A DNA stretch of 64,000 bases, from NCBI GenBank assembly GCA_947463445.1, contig CANHRS010000001.1:1-64000 (forward strand), read 5' to 3'. The translations under genes and the position numbers were made by a program. This document shows, piece after piece, positions 40,647 to 51,064 of this stretch. Within the stretch, counting starts at the first letter, position 1. Each line of letters starts with the position of its first letter. The DNA comes from Flavobacteriia bacterium. Its GTDB lineage: Bacteria > Bacteroidota > Bacteroidia > Flavobacteriales_D > Crocinitomicaceae. The notes beneath the pieces are model-generated. The model searched no databases. It worked only from the letters and a program-made list of their open reading frames with translations, and was not told where the DNA came from.

Positions 40647-42461
40647 TTAATGTTCTTCTTCTCCTTCTGCTAAAGGAACAGTTTGGAGAATAAAGTCTTC
40701 TTCAGCACCTGGCTTAGAATAATCATAAGGCCATCTATGAACAATAGGTAAAGCACCTGGCCAGTTACCATGAACATGCTCCACAGGTGTTGTCCATTCC
40801 AAAGTATTAGATCTCCAAGGGTTTTGAACCGATTTAGGTCCTCTAAAAATACTGTAGAAGAAATTAAACAAAAAAATTGTCTGCCCTATAGCTGCAATAA
40901 TAGCAAAAACAGTAATAATTACATTTAAATCCAACATCATCTCATACGTATTAGTATCAAACTCATTATATACTGAATAATCATAATAACGACGAGGTGC
41001 ACCAGCTAATCCAACAAAGTGCATAGGGAAAAATACACCGTAAGCACCAACGATAGTAACCCAGAAATGTGCATATCCTAAACGCGTATTCATCATACGT
41101 CCATACATTTTTGGAAACCAATGATAAACACCAGCAAACATACCAAAAACTGCAGACATACCCATCACAATATGGAAGTGAGCAACAACGAAATAGGTAT
41201 CATGAATAGCTATATCTAAAGCAGAATCCGCTAAGATAATACCAGTTACACCACCAGTAATAAAAGTAGAAACTAATCCAATTGCAAACAACATAGCAGG
41301 AGTGAAAACTATACTACCTCTCCATAGAGTAGTAATATAATTAAAAACTTTAACAGCAGAAGGTATAGCAATAAGTAATGTAGTAAAAACGAAAACACTT
41401 CCTAAGAAAGGATTCATACCAGTCACAAACATATGGTGACCCCAAACAATAAATGATAAAAACCCAATCGCTAAAATAGAACCAATCATTGCTCTGTAAC
41501 CAAATATTGGTTTTCTAGCATTCGTTGAAATAATCTCTGAAGATAGACCTAAAGCAGGTAATAATACAATGTAAACTTCTGGGTGACCCAAGAACCAAAA
41601 TAAATGTTGGTATAATAAAGGTGAACCACCATGATTCTCCAACATCTCACCACCTACTATGATATCCGATAAATAGAAACTTGTACCAGCTAAACGATCC
41701 ATCATCAACAACACAGCAGCAGATAATAAAACAGGGAAAGAAAGTACACCTAATATAGCAGTAACGAAAAATGCCCATATTGTAAGTGGCATTCTTGTCA
41801 TAGACATACCAGTTGTTCGTAAATTCAAAACAGTAACTATGTAGTTCAAAGAACCAATTAATGAACCTGCAATGAATAGAGTCATAGATACCAACCACAA
41901 AGTCATTCCCAATCCAGATCCTTCCACAGCTTGTGGTAAAGCAGATAAAGGAGGATAAATTGTCCATCCAGCCATAGCTGGTCCGGTCTCGATAAACAAG
42001 GAAACTAACATTATTACAGAAGAAGCTGCAAATAACCAATAGGAAACCATATTCAAGAAACCTGAAGCCATATCTCTAGCACCTAATTGTAACGGTATAA
42101 GTAAATTGGAAAAAGTACCAGATAGTCCACCTGTAAGCAAGAAGAATACCATGATAGTACCATGAATAGTTACCAAACCAAGATACATATTCTCTTTTAA
42201 TACACCACCTGGAGCCCAAGTTTCTCCTAAAAACAAAGATAAAAAATCAGAACTTTCACCTGGCCAAGCCAACTGAATACGAAATAATAAGGATAATAAC
42301 ATAGCTACCAACCCCATGAATACAGCAGTAATCAAAAACTGCTTTCCAATCATTTTATGATCTTGACTGAAAATGTACTTTGAGATAAACGTTTCCTCAT
42401 GGTGATCGTGGTGATCATGAGCATCGTGATGTCCGTGTGTGTCGTGTGTAATTGCTGACAT
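40647..42461 (-). CDS. cytochrome c oxidase subunit I
   Basis: WFLGHPEVYIVLLPALGLSSEII, HDTYFVVAHFHIVM. Confidence 0.95.
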   Translation of the reverse strand: MSAITHDTHGHHDAHDHHDHHEETFISKYIFSQDHKMIGKQFLITAVFMGLVAMLLSLLFRIQLAWPGESSDFLSLFLGETWAPGGVLKENMYLGLVTIHGTIMVFFLLTGGLSGTFSNLLIPLQLGARDMASGFLNMVSYWLFAASSVIMLVSLFIETGPAMAGWTIYPPLSALPQAVEGSGLGMTLWLVSMTLFIAGSLIGSLNYIVTVLNLRTTGMSMTRMPLTIWAFFVTAILGVLSFPVLLSAAVLLMMDRLAGTSFYLSDIIVGGEMLENHGGSPLLYQHLFWFLGHPEVYIVLLPALGLSSEIISTNARKPIFGYRAMIGSILAIGFLSFIVWGHHMFVTGMNPFLGSVFVFTTLLIAIPSAVKVFNYITTLWRGSIVFTPAMLFAIGLVSTFITGGVTGIILADSALDIAIHDTYFVVAHFHIVMGMSAVFGMFAGVYHWFPKMYGRMMNTRLGYAHFWVTIVGAYGVFFPMHFVGLAGAPRRYYDYSVYNEFDTNTYEMMLDLNVIITVFAIIAAIGQTIFLFNFFYSIFRGPKSVQNPWRSNTLEWTTPVEHVHGNWPGALPIVHRWPYDYSKPGAEEDFILQTVPLAEGEEEH

Positions 42462-42494
42462 TATATTTAATTTAAAAAAATTAATTCAATTTAT

Positions 42495-43751
42495 TTACAT
42501 TCCTAATTTAGATGAATCACCAACAGTGACTGCAACAGCTGAAGAATCAGTAGCAACAGCAGCTGGTTTTAAGTAATCATCCTTAAATGTTGTTTTTGAT
42601 TTTAACCAAGAAGAATACTGTTGAGGTGTATCAATTACAACAATCATTTTCATTTTATAGTGAGCACTTCCACAAATCTTATTACACATTAAAACGTAAT
42701 TAAATTTAGGGTTATTTTTGCGCACACGCATCTCAGCTGTGGAAATTGTAGGCGTCACTTTCAAACGAGTAACCTGTCCAGGAACAGTATTAATTTGTGC
42801 TCTTAAGTGAGGAAAATAAGCAGAATGAATTACATCTTTAGCTCTAAAACTAATTTCATATTCTTTACCTTTTAATAAATGTAATGTATCTTTTTGTAAA
42901 ATATCATCATAAGCAGAAGCATCTAATTTAGCATTATGCCTTGCTTTAATTTGATACAATAAACGTAAAAGACGAGTTTTACGATCTAAATCAGTTTCCA
43001 TTTTAATACGATCTTCTGGAATAAAGATATTCTTTGGATTATTTAATTTATATTCCAATAATTTAATACCAAGAACAGTACTATCCGATTTACCAAACTC
43101 CATATAGCGAATAGCAGAATCAAGTGTAGCAGTTGTCAATAAAGCCAACTCATTTTCTTGCGTAGTTAATTTATAATCAAATTTACCTAAAACATTATCT
43201 TCCCCTGAATAACGAGCTGTCCAATCAAACTGTTTTGAAAACAATTCAATACGAATTGCCTCTTTGGTAGACTCTCCTGTAATACCATTCCATGTTTTTA
43301 AACCTAAAATAATAATGACAGCTAATACAATTGCAGGAACTACAGTCCAAATTAATTCTAGTTTATTGTCATGTGGATAGAAATATGCTTTAACACCTGG
43401 CTTACGTACATACTTCCAAGCAAATACAAATAATAAAGTATTTGTTAAGAAGAAAACAGCAATGATAATTACAAAATTTAGATTTAACAACCAATCTGTA
43501 GTTTCACCATGAACCGAGGCAGCATCCCCTCTACCAGTCCAACCGTACTCAGTCATTAAATAAATGAAACCAGCATAAAAGAAAATCATGAAAGCAAGCA
43601 ATAAATTAGCATTTAATTTATTATCACGATTTGTTACATCCTCTTCTCTTCTATTTCTTAGTTTAGAAGATAGCTCATATAATCTTACCAATTGAGATAC
43701 TGCAAGAACTCCCAATACGATTACTATAATTGTTATTAATTTAAAACTCAT
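42495..43751 (-). CDS. cytochrome c oxidase subunit II
   Basis: VIHSAYFPHLRAQINTVPGQVTRL, CNKICGSAHYKM CuA site. Confidence 0.93.
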   Translation of the reverse strand: MSFKLITIIVIVLGVLAVSQLVRLYELSSKLRNRREEDVTNRDNKLNANLLLAFMIFFYAGFIYLMTEYGWTGRGDAASVHGETTDWLLNLNFVIIIAVFFLTNTLLFVFAWKYVRKPGVKAYFYPHDNKLELIWTVVPAIVLAVIIILGLKTWNGITGESTKEAIRIELFSKQFDWTARYSGEDNVLGKFDYKLTTQENELALLTTATLDSAIRYMEFGKSDSTVLGIKLLEYKLNNPKNIFIPEDRIKMETDLDRKTRLLRLLYQIKARHNAKLDASAYDDILQKDTLHLLKGKEYEISFRAKDVIHSAYFPHLRAQINTVPGQVTRLKVTPTISTAEMRVRKNNPKFNYVLMCNKICGSAHYKMKMIVVIDTPQQYSSWLKSKTTFKDDYLKPAAVATDSSAVAVTVGDSSKLGM

Positions 43752-43784
43752 CTTGTTTTGGTTAGCTATGAATAAAAAATATGA

Positions 43785-44972
43785 TTAAATATCGTGGTGA
43801 ATACTTTCATCTAAGAAAGGGTGATTCACAACAGTTAAAGGTGCCTTGGTTAGATTATTTAAAATAGTTTTTAAAAACAAACCTAGAACAGCAAGTAATA
43901 AACCAATTTCTAAGAAACCAATTCTTGCATGCTCTCCCATAGAACCAGCCATGATCATAATATATACATCCACCCAGTGTCCAACTAAGACGATAGAACC
44001 AACAAAAGTTAAAATACCTGCATGACGTTTGGCATCTCTTGACATTAACAATACCATAGGGAAAGCAAAATTAATTAAAAACATTCCAAAGTATAAAAAT
44101 CTAAAGTCTTTAATTCTTGTAAGGTGATAGGTAGTTTCTTCAGGAATATTAGCATACCATATCAACATAAATTGAGAGAACCATAAATATGACCACAAAA
44201 AACTTGTTGCAAACGTCCATTTACCAAGATCATGTATATGACTTTCATTTACATTTGGTAAATAACCATTTTTCTTCAAATAAAGTGTAAGTGTTACTAG
44301 TGTAATCATAGTAGTACACCACATACCAGCAAAAACGTACCATCCAAATAAAGTACTAAACCAGTGAGCATCAACAGACATAATCCAATCCCAAGATTGC
44401 ATAGAACTAAAAACAGCAAAGAAAACTAAAAATACAGCTGCTTTTTTGTAGTTAGTAAAGTGAATATCTGTACCTCCAACAGTATCCTCTAATAAAGATC
44501 TTTTTCTAAAACCTTTATAATAAATATAGTAAACTGCTAAATATACAATTGTTCTCAACCAAAAGAATCCTTTGTTCAAATATGTTGATTTTCCTTGAAG
44601 AATTTCGTCATTTTTAACAACTTCTTCATCCATCCAAATATATAAATGAGCACCATCTTGTAAAGTTATAATTAACAAGGTTACTACCAATAATATAATA
44701 CCTACAGGTAAAAATCCAGATACAGCTTCAATAACTCTTTTTACAGAAGCATACCAACCAGTTTCGGTAGCATATTGCAATGCCAAAAAGAAAAGAGCTC
44801 CTAGACCTATTCCAAAAAAGAAAAAGCTATCAATAAGTAAATTACCAGCAATACGAGTGTTTAAATTATGATCACCAATACTTGTAGCAATTCCAATACC
44901 TGTAAACAACAATCCTACGACAATCAATGTCAATGTAAGTATGTTAGCGTTTTTTGTTACTTTGAATTCCAT
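43785..44972 (-). CDS. actF: alternative complex III subunit ActF
   Basis: Multi-TM quinol:cytochrome c oxidoreductase-like; position in act cluster. Confidence 0.88.
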   Translation of the reverse strand: MEFKVTKNANILTLTLIVVGLLFTGIGIATSIGDHNLNTRIAGNLLIDSFFFFGIGLGALFFLALQYATETGWYASVKRVIEAVSGFLPVGIILLVVTLLIITLQDGAHLYIWMDEEVVKNDEILQGKSTYLNKGFFWLRTIVYLAVYYIYYKGFRKRSLLEDTVGGTDIHFTNYKKAAVFLVFFAVFSSMQSWDWIMSVDAHWFSTLFGWYVFAGMWCTTMITLVTLTLYLKKNGYLPNVNESHIHDLGKWTFATSFLWSYLWFSQFMLIWYANIPEETTYHLTRIKDFRFLYFGMFLINFAFPMVLLMSRDAKRHAGILTFVGSIVLVGHWVDVYIMIMAGSMGEHARIGFLEIGLLLAVLGLFLKTILNNLTKAPLTVVNHPFLDESIHHDI

Positions 44973-44989
44973 CTTACTTTATCTTTATA

Positions 44990-45757
44990 TTATTTTTTTG
45001 CTGGTTTATCTACTTTAACAGAATCTGAAACAGCAGCAACAGCTGAGGTTCCATCCGGACTAAAAGTTCCATAAGAAGCATTTTGAAACTTACGAATATA
45101 GTGCACCAAAGTCCAAATCTCTTTTTTATTCAACATGGAAGCATGTGCACCCATAGCACCTTTACCATAATAAATAGAATAGAACAATTGGCCATCCCCT
45201 AGAGCTGCTTTATCCGCATAATTTGGAACACCAGCATAAGCACCACTAGTAACCATAGGTCCGTTTCCATCACCTTTTTCACCATGACAATGCATACAAT
45301 TAGCAGCAAACAATTCTTTACCTTTTTTGAAGATTGCTTCAGAATTTTTTACATTCAAAATTAAAGGGTTTTTATCATTAGCAGCTTGGTTATATTCATA
45401 ATCAGCTTCGGTATTAGTTGTATAATCATACCCAAATAAACCATGTGTTGAAGCGAATGCAGCGGATGGTTTACGATTGTAAGGTAACATTAACAAAACA
45501 TCCTCTTCATTTGTTCCATAATAAGGAACAGTATGTTTAGGTGGTGTTAATGCAGAAGCAGTATTTTTTAATGTTTCATTAATTTTTCCACGAACTTCAC
45601 CATAATCAACATATGGTTCGATAGCAGGTGAACGATACATGTCAGGCATATACTCTAAACCAGCGCTATCCTTATCAGCAGAACAAGAAACCATAATAAT
45701 TCCAGTAACTGCAACTGCGGACAAATTTGTTATTATCTTAAAAATTTTATTCATCAC
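44990..45757 (-). CDS. actE: alternative complex III subunit ActE, monoheme cytochrome c lipoprotein
   Basis: CMHCH motif; MYRSPAIEPY; lipobox VSC. Confidence 0.9.
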   Translation of the reverse strand: MMNKIFKIITNLSAVAVTGIIMVSCSADKDSAGLEYMPDMYRSPAIEPYVDYGEVRGKINETLKNTASALTPPKHTVPYYGTNEEDVLLMLPYNRKPSAAFASTHGLFGYDYTTNTEADYEYNQAANDKNPLILNVKNSEAIFKKGKELFAANCMHCHGEKGDGNGPMVTSGAYAGVPNYADKAALGDGQLFYSIYYGKGAMGAHASMLNKKEIWTLVHYIRKFQNASYGTFSPDGTSAVAAVSDSVKVDKPAKK

Positions 45758-45786
45758 TCTGATAAATTACGATATAATTGGATAAT

Positions 45787-46323
45787 CTATTTAACTTCCT
45801 TTTGGTCTAACTCTACGTATCCAGTTGTTTGAATTAAAGAAGTTAATTCTTCTTCCGTAAAATTACTATTTTCAGACATTCTGAATTCCATTACAAAACG
45901 GTCATCTGTAGTACGTGGGTCTGGATTAGATGCAGGTAAACCTGGTAAAATTTTATTTCTTAGAAAATAAGTTAAAGCCATACCATGTGCTGCACACAAA
46001 ACGGTGAACTCAAAAGTAACTGGTATAAATGCAAGAATGTTGTCAAGATATGTGTTATTTGGTTTACCTCCAATATTCATTGGCCAATCTGTAATCATGA
46101 AATAACGCATAGCTATAGTAGCTAACATTGTTCCAGTAATTGCATATAAAAATGCCATGATACCTAAACGAGTATTTTGCACTCCAATAATAGGATCAAT
46201 TCCGTGAATCGGAAATGGAGAGAATACTTCAGATACTTTAACTCCTTTTGCGACTAATTTCTTTGCACCATCTTTTAGTACATCGTCATCGTCATACATT
46301 GCGTAGATAATTTTTTCTGCCAT
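45787..46323 (-). CDS. actD: alternative complex III subunit ActD (DUF3341)
   Basis: EVFSPFPIHGIDPIIG. Confidence 0.92.
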   Translation of the reverse strand: MAEKIIYAMYDDDDVLKDGAKKLVAKGVKVSEVFSPFPIHGIDPIIGVQNTRLGIMAFLYAITGTMLATIAMRYFMITDWPMNIGGKPNNTYLDNILAFIPVTFEFTVLCAAHGMALTYFLRNKILPGLPASNPDPRTTDDRFVMEFRMSENSNFTEEELTSLIQTTGYVELDQKEVK

Positions 46324-46332
46324 GACTCCTTA

Positions 46333-47757
46333 TTAATGATTGTTAGTATTATGGTTATCATCTGCATGCCCATCATGTCCATGCGTATCTGTTGCGTTTT
46401 TGTAAGACTCACCAGAAGATTTTAATATTGTTTTCAACTCAGCAATTGGTAATACAGGGAAGAAACGCGCGAACAATAAGAAAAATACAAAAAATAATCC
46501 AATTGTTCCAACGTATACCCCTAAATCTATATGACTTGGATAATGCATACTCCAAGAAGATGGTAAATAATCACGGTGAATAGAAGAAACGATAATTACA
46601 TAACGCTCAAACCACATACCAATATTCACTACAATTGAAATGATGAAAGTAAACAATAAACTTCTTCTTAATGGTCTAATCCACATTAACTGAGGAGAAA
46701 TTACGTTACATGTCATCATCGACCAATATGCCCACCAATAAGGTCCAGAAAAACGATTAATGAAAGCATATGCTTCATACTCTACACCAGAATACCAAGA
46801 GATAAATAACTCAGTAATATATGCAGTACCAACTATTGATCCGGTAACCATAATAACGATGTTCATGTACTCAACGTGACGTGTATGAATATAAGCTTCT
46901 AAACGCATCGCTTTACGCATAACAAGCATTAAAGTTTGCACCATAGCGAATCCTGAGAATACAGCACCTGCAACGAAGTAAGGAGGGAATATAGTAGTAT
47001 GCCATCCCGGAATTACAGAAGTAGCAAAGTCAAAAGATACAATCGAGTGAACGGAGAACACAAGAGGCGTAGCTAAACCTGCTAATATTAATGAAACCAT
47101 TTCAAAACGATTCCAGTTTTTAGCTCTACCAGACCAACCAAAAGAAAGTATAGAGTACATTTTTTTAGGGATTGGTCTTTTAACACGATCTCTCAAGGTA
47201 GCGAAATCAGGAATTAGTCCAATGTACCAGAAAACTACAGAAACGGAAAGATACGTAGAGATTGCAAAAACGTCCCAAAGCAGCGGTGAGTTAAAGTTAA
47301 CCCACAAAGATCCAAACTGATTTGGAAGTGGAACTACCCAGTATGCTAACCACAATCTTCCCATGTGAATCAATGGAAATATACCAGCCATAAATACAGC
47401 AAAAATTGTCATTGCTTCTGCAGAACGGTTGATTGCCATTCTCCATTTTTGTCTAAATAACAATAATACTGCTGAGATTAGCGTACCAGCGTGACCGATA
47501 CCTACCCACCAAACGAAGTTAGTGATATCCCATGCCCAACCAATTGTTTTGTTTAATCCCCAAACACCAATACCAGTTCCAATCAAGTAAGCTATACAAC
47601 CTACTCCATATAATCCGATAATCAATGCTATTGAGAAAAGAACATACCACATTTTTGGTGCCTTATCCTCGATAGGTTTACATACATCAGCTGTAATATC
47701 TGTGTATGTTTTGTGACCTAAAATTAGAGGTTCTCTAATTGCTGCTTCCTTATGCAT
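46333..47757 (-). CDS. actC: alternative complex III subunit ActC (NrfD-like)
   Basis: NrfD-like multi-TM; WVGIGHAGTLISAVLLLFRQKWR. Confidence 0.93.
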   Translation of the reverse strand: MHKEAAIREPLILGHKTYTDITADVCKPIEDKAPKMWYVLFSIALIIGLYGVGCIAYLIGTGIGVWGLNKTIGWAWDITNFVWWVGIGHAGTLISAVLLLFRQKWRMAINRSAEAMTIFAVFMAGIFPLIHMGRLWLAYWVVPLPNQFGSLWVNFNSPLLWDVFAISTYLSVSVVFWYIGLIPDFATLRDRVKRPIPKKMYSILSFGWSGRAKNWNRFEMVSLILAGLATPLVFSVHSIVSFDFATSVIPGWHTTIFPPYFVAGAVFSGFAMVQTLMLVMRKAMRLEAYIHTRHVEYMNIVIMVTGSIVGTAYITELFISWYSGVEYEAYAFINRFSGPYWWAYWSMMTCNVISPQLMWIRPLRRSLLFTFIISIVVNIGMWFERYVIIVSSIHRDYLPSSWSMHYPSHIDLGVYVGTIGLFFVFFLLFARFFPVLPIAELKTILKSSGESYKNATDTHGHDGHADDNHNTNNH

Positions 47758-47775
47758 TACTTTCTAATTTAGCGA

Positions 47776-50700
47776 TTAATGATGAGCTTTATTTTCTTTC
47801 TTTTCACCGTGGTGAGCAGTTTCTTTAACAACTTGTAACTTTTCTAAGTCAGCATTTTTTTCATTTCTAACTTTTACTTGGTACCAAACGTTAGGTTTTA
47901 CACCAACCTCTTCTAAAGCTTGGTAAGAACGTTTATCATCTGCATTTTTACGAACCATAGATTTAATATCGTTCCAGTCACCAACAGTAATTGCGTTTGT
48001 AGGACAAACTTCAGCACACGCAGTAGTTACATCTCCATCAATTACTGGTCTAGATTCTTTTTTAGCAACTAATTTTCCAGCTTGAATTTTTTGCACACAA
48101 AAAGAACATTTTTCCATTACACCACGAGTACGAACAGTTACGTCAGGATTTAACACCATACGACCTAGATCGTCTTGTGCAGGATTTACTTGTGTGAATT
48201 TTTTATACGAAGGATAATTAAACCAGTTGAAACGTCTTACTTTGTAAGGACAATTGTTTGCACAATATCTAGTTCCAATACATCTATTGTAAGCCATCTG
48301 ATTTAAACCTTCATTACTATGGTTAGTAGCAGCAACTGGACAAACTGTTTCACACGATGCATGATTACAGTGTTGACACATCATTGGCATATGAACAACT
48401 TTAGGATTTTGAGCAGCTATTTCCGCTTTACCATAATCAAAAGTTTCTTTATTTTCTCTTGTACCTACTGTAGCTTCTTCATCCGATGCATAGTAACGGT
48501 CAATACGTAACCAATGCATTTCACGACCTCTACGTACTTCATCTTTACCAACAACAGGAACGTTGTTTTCAGATTGACATGCAACCAAACAAGATCCACA
48601 TCCGATACAAGAGGAAAGATCGATAGTCATTCCCCATCTGTGGCCAATTTTCTCCACTGGATGTGCTTCCCATAAGTCAAACTTACTGATATGCTCTGGA
48701 CCATGATGCGTTTCCAACATATGAGGAGGATTGTACGCTTCTTTATCTTTAGAAGTATAAATATCTAATGTCGTTTCACGAACAATAGAATGACGACCCA
48801 TTACTGTATGGTGAATCTGAGTTGCAGCGATTGGATAGATTCCATCCACTTTTGTTACAGTCCCATTTGCAGCATAGGATAATGTACCGTGTTCAAAAGA
48901 GGTAAAAACGAAAGCGTTTTTACCAATCGGTAAGCGTTTACCATTTTCGTCAGTTGCGTGACCACCGTATTCTTTTGTTTGAAATGCAGCGTTACCGATA
49001 TTTTCATCGTTAGCACCTCTTCCATATCCTAATGCAACACCAACAGTACCTGGAGCTTGACCAGGAGAAGGGTATACAGGTAATCTTAATTCTCTATTTC
49101 CAACTTTAACAGATGCTAAATTCAATCCATTTTCTTGATCAAAAGTAGTAGCGTATGTAGTACCCATTTCAGTAGGGTTCATTGTAATATAGTTATCCCA
49201 AGTTACTTTAGAGATAGGATCTGGTAACTCTTGCAACCATGGATTGTTAGCCTGTGCACCAATACCAATACCCGCTTTTATGTAAAGAACAACTTCTAAA
49301 GCAGAACCCTTAGGAAGTTTTCCAGCAACTTTATTCAAGGCACCTTCGTTAAAAAGAGCAGGAGTATTTTCTACAGCAACCTCAATACAACTGTCGTGAA
49401 TTGCTTTATTCCAAAAAGTTTCGAAATCAGCATATTTTGAAGTTGCTTTAATATTATCTGCAGACCATGTTGTTTTGATTAAATCATACACCACTGAAGA
49501 ATCCTTTCCAGAACGTTTAACAGCACCAGCCCAAACTAAGAAAGATTCTTGTGCAGCTGAAGTTTCAAATAATGGACGGATTGTAGGTTGTGCGATTGCA
49601 TAATGACTTTTCTTTGGATTAAAATCATTCCAAGCTTCTAATGCATGGTGATCCGGACAAACGTATTTACATTTAGTCGCTGTTTCATCCGCATAACCTG
49701 CTAATGAAATTGTTAAATCAACTTTAGTCAAAGCTTTTCCAAAAGCTTCTCCATTTGCTAATGTATACACAGGGTTCACACCATAGAAAATCACCGCAGC
49801 TGGAGCATTACCAGCAATTGTGTTTGATACAAATGTATTCAAAAACTCATCGTTGGAGGCAAATAAATTAACAGTATTAGATGTGTTAATTGTTTTGCCA
49901 TAATTTCCCAATACTGAATTAAGCTTGTTAACCAGTATTTGAACAGCAGTATTATTAGAACCAGCAACAACAATAGATTCACCTTTTGATTTTCTTAAAG
50001 ATTCAAAAGCCAAATCAGCTATCTCTTGTGCTTGTTTTGAAAGCGTGGTTGCTGCAGCAGTTTTAACACCAAATTTATTTAATAAATATGCAAGTACATT
50101 TGCTTCTTCAGAAGGTTTAACCATCCCTCTGTAATCAGCATTAGTACCTGTTATAGAAAGTATAGACTCAAATTGGAAATGTTTAGACATCCATTCACCG
50201 TCAGGGTTTCTTCTAGTACTCCATTGGGATGTATATTCAGTTGCTAATAACCAAGTAGATAAGAAATCAGCACCTACAGATACAATCGTTTTAGCCTTAG
50301 AGAAATCATATTCTGGAATAAAATCAGCACCAAAAGATTCTTTATTTGCATTTCTAATACCAGCATAAGATACAGCATCGTATTGAATGTGCTCAAAATT
50401 ACTAGCAGTTTCCTCACCTCCATTTACAAATGCTTTCAATTGTGCAATAGCAGCGTTTGTAGATGGAGAAATAATTGTATTAGAAACTAAAACAACCTTT
50501 CCTTTTTTGCCTTTGATATCCTTTAATTTCGCTTTAATCTCAGCATCAACTGTAGACCAAGAAGCAGCGCTATTCCCTTTTCTTGCTCCAGCTAAACGTG
50601 CTGAATCATACAAAGGAAGAACAGATGCAATAATTTGAGGATTTGCAGCACCTTTTGATATACCGAAATCTTTATTTCCTTTAATGTAAATAGGGCGACC

Positions 50701-51039
50701 TTCTCTCGTTTTCACCAAGATTGAAGCATACGATGTTCCATCGTAATACGTAGACGCATACCAAGTTGGCATACCTGGAGTAACGTTTTCTGGTTTAACT
50801 ACATAAGGTATTGCTTTTGTCACTGGTGATTCACACGCAGCAACAGTAGCAGCAGCAACACTAAAACCTAAAAATTTCAAGAAATCTCTACGGGCAGTAG
50901 AAGTTTCTTTTAGATTTTCGTCTGCTAAAAATTCATCCACTGACATGGATTGAGGAAACTCTTGGTCTCTACCTTCCACGAAACTAGGAGTTTCGTTTAA
51001 TTCTTCAAGACCTTTCCAATATTTTCTATTCGTACTCAT
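47776..51039 (-). CDS. actB: alternative complex III subunit ActB (TAT-variant molybdopterin/Fe-S protein)
   Basis: TARRDFLKFLGFSVAAATVAACE; Fe-S ligands CIGCGSCLVACQSENNVPV, CQHCNHASCETVCPVAAT. Confidence 0.94.
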   Translation of the reverse strand: MSTNRKYWKGLEELNETPSFVEGRDQEFPQSMSVDEFLADENLKETSTARRDFLKFLGFSVAAATVAACESPVTKAIPYVVKPENVTPGMPTWYASTYYDGTSYASILVKTREGRPIYIKGNKDFGISKGAANPQIIASVLPLYDSARLAGARKGNSAASWSTVDAEIKAKLKDIKGKKGKVVLVSNTIISPSTNAAIAQLKAFVNGGEETASNFEHIQYDAVSYAGIRNANKESFGADFIPEYDFSKAKTIVSVGADFLSTWLLATEYTSQWSTRRNPDGEWMSKHFQFESILSITGTNADYRGMVKPSEEANVLAYLLNKFGVKTAAATTLSKQAQEIADLAFESLRKSKGESIVVAGSNNTAVQILVNKLNSVLGNYGKTINTSNTVNLFASNDEFLNTFVSNTIAGNAPAAVIFYGVNPVYTLANGEAFGKALTKVDLTISLAGYADETATKCKYVCPDHHALEAWNDFNPKKSHYAIAQPTIRPLFETSAAQESFLVWAGAVKRSGKDSSVVYDLIKTTWSADNIKATSKYADFETFWNKAIHDSCIEVAVENTPALFNEGALNKVAGKLPKGSALEVVLYIKAGIGIGAQANNPWLQELPDPISKVTWDNYITMNPTEMGTTYATTFDQENGLNLASVKVGNRELRLPVYPSPGQAPGTVGVALGYGRGANDENIGNAAFQTKEYGGHATDENGKRLPIGKNAFVFTSFEHGTLSYAANGTVTKVDGIYPIAATQIHHTVMGRHSIVRETTLDIYTSKDKEAYNPPHMLETHHGPEHISKFDLWEAHPVEKIGHRWGMTIDLSSCIGCGSCLVACQSENNVPVVGKDEVRRGREMHWLRIDRYYASDEEATVGTRENKETFDYGKAEIAAQNPKVVHMPMMCQHCNHASCETVCPVAATNHSNEGLNQMAYNRCIGTRYCANNCPYKVRRFNWFNYPSYKKFTQVNPAQDDLGRMVLNPDVTVRTRGVMEKCSFCVQKIQAGKLVAKKESRPVIDGDVTTACAEVCPTNAITVGDWNDIKSMVRKNADDKRSYQALEEVGVKPNVWYQVKVRNEKNADLEKLQVVKETAHHGEKKENKAHH

Positions 51040-51064
51040 ATGCTTTTAGCCTAGTCGTTTAATA

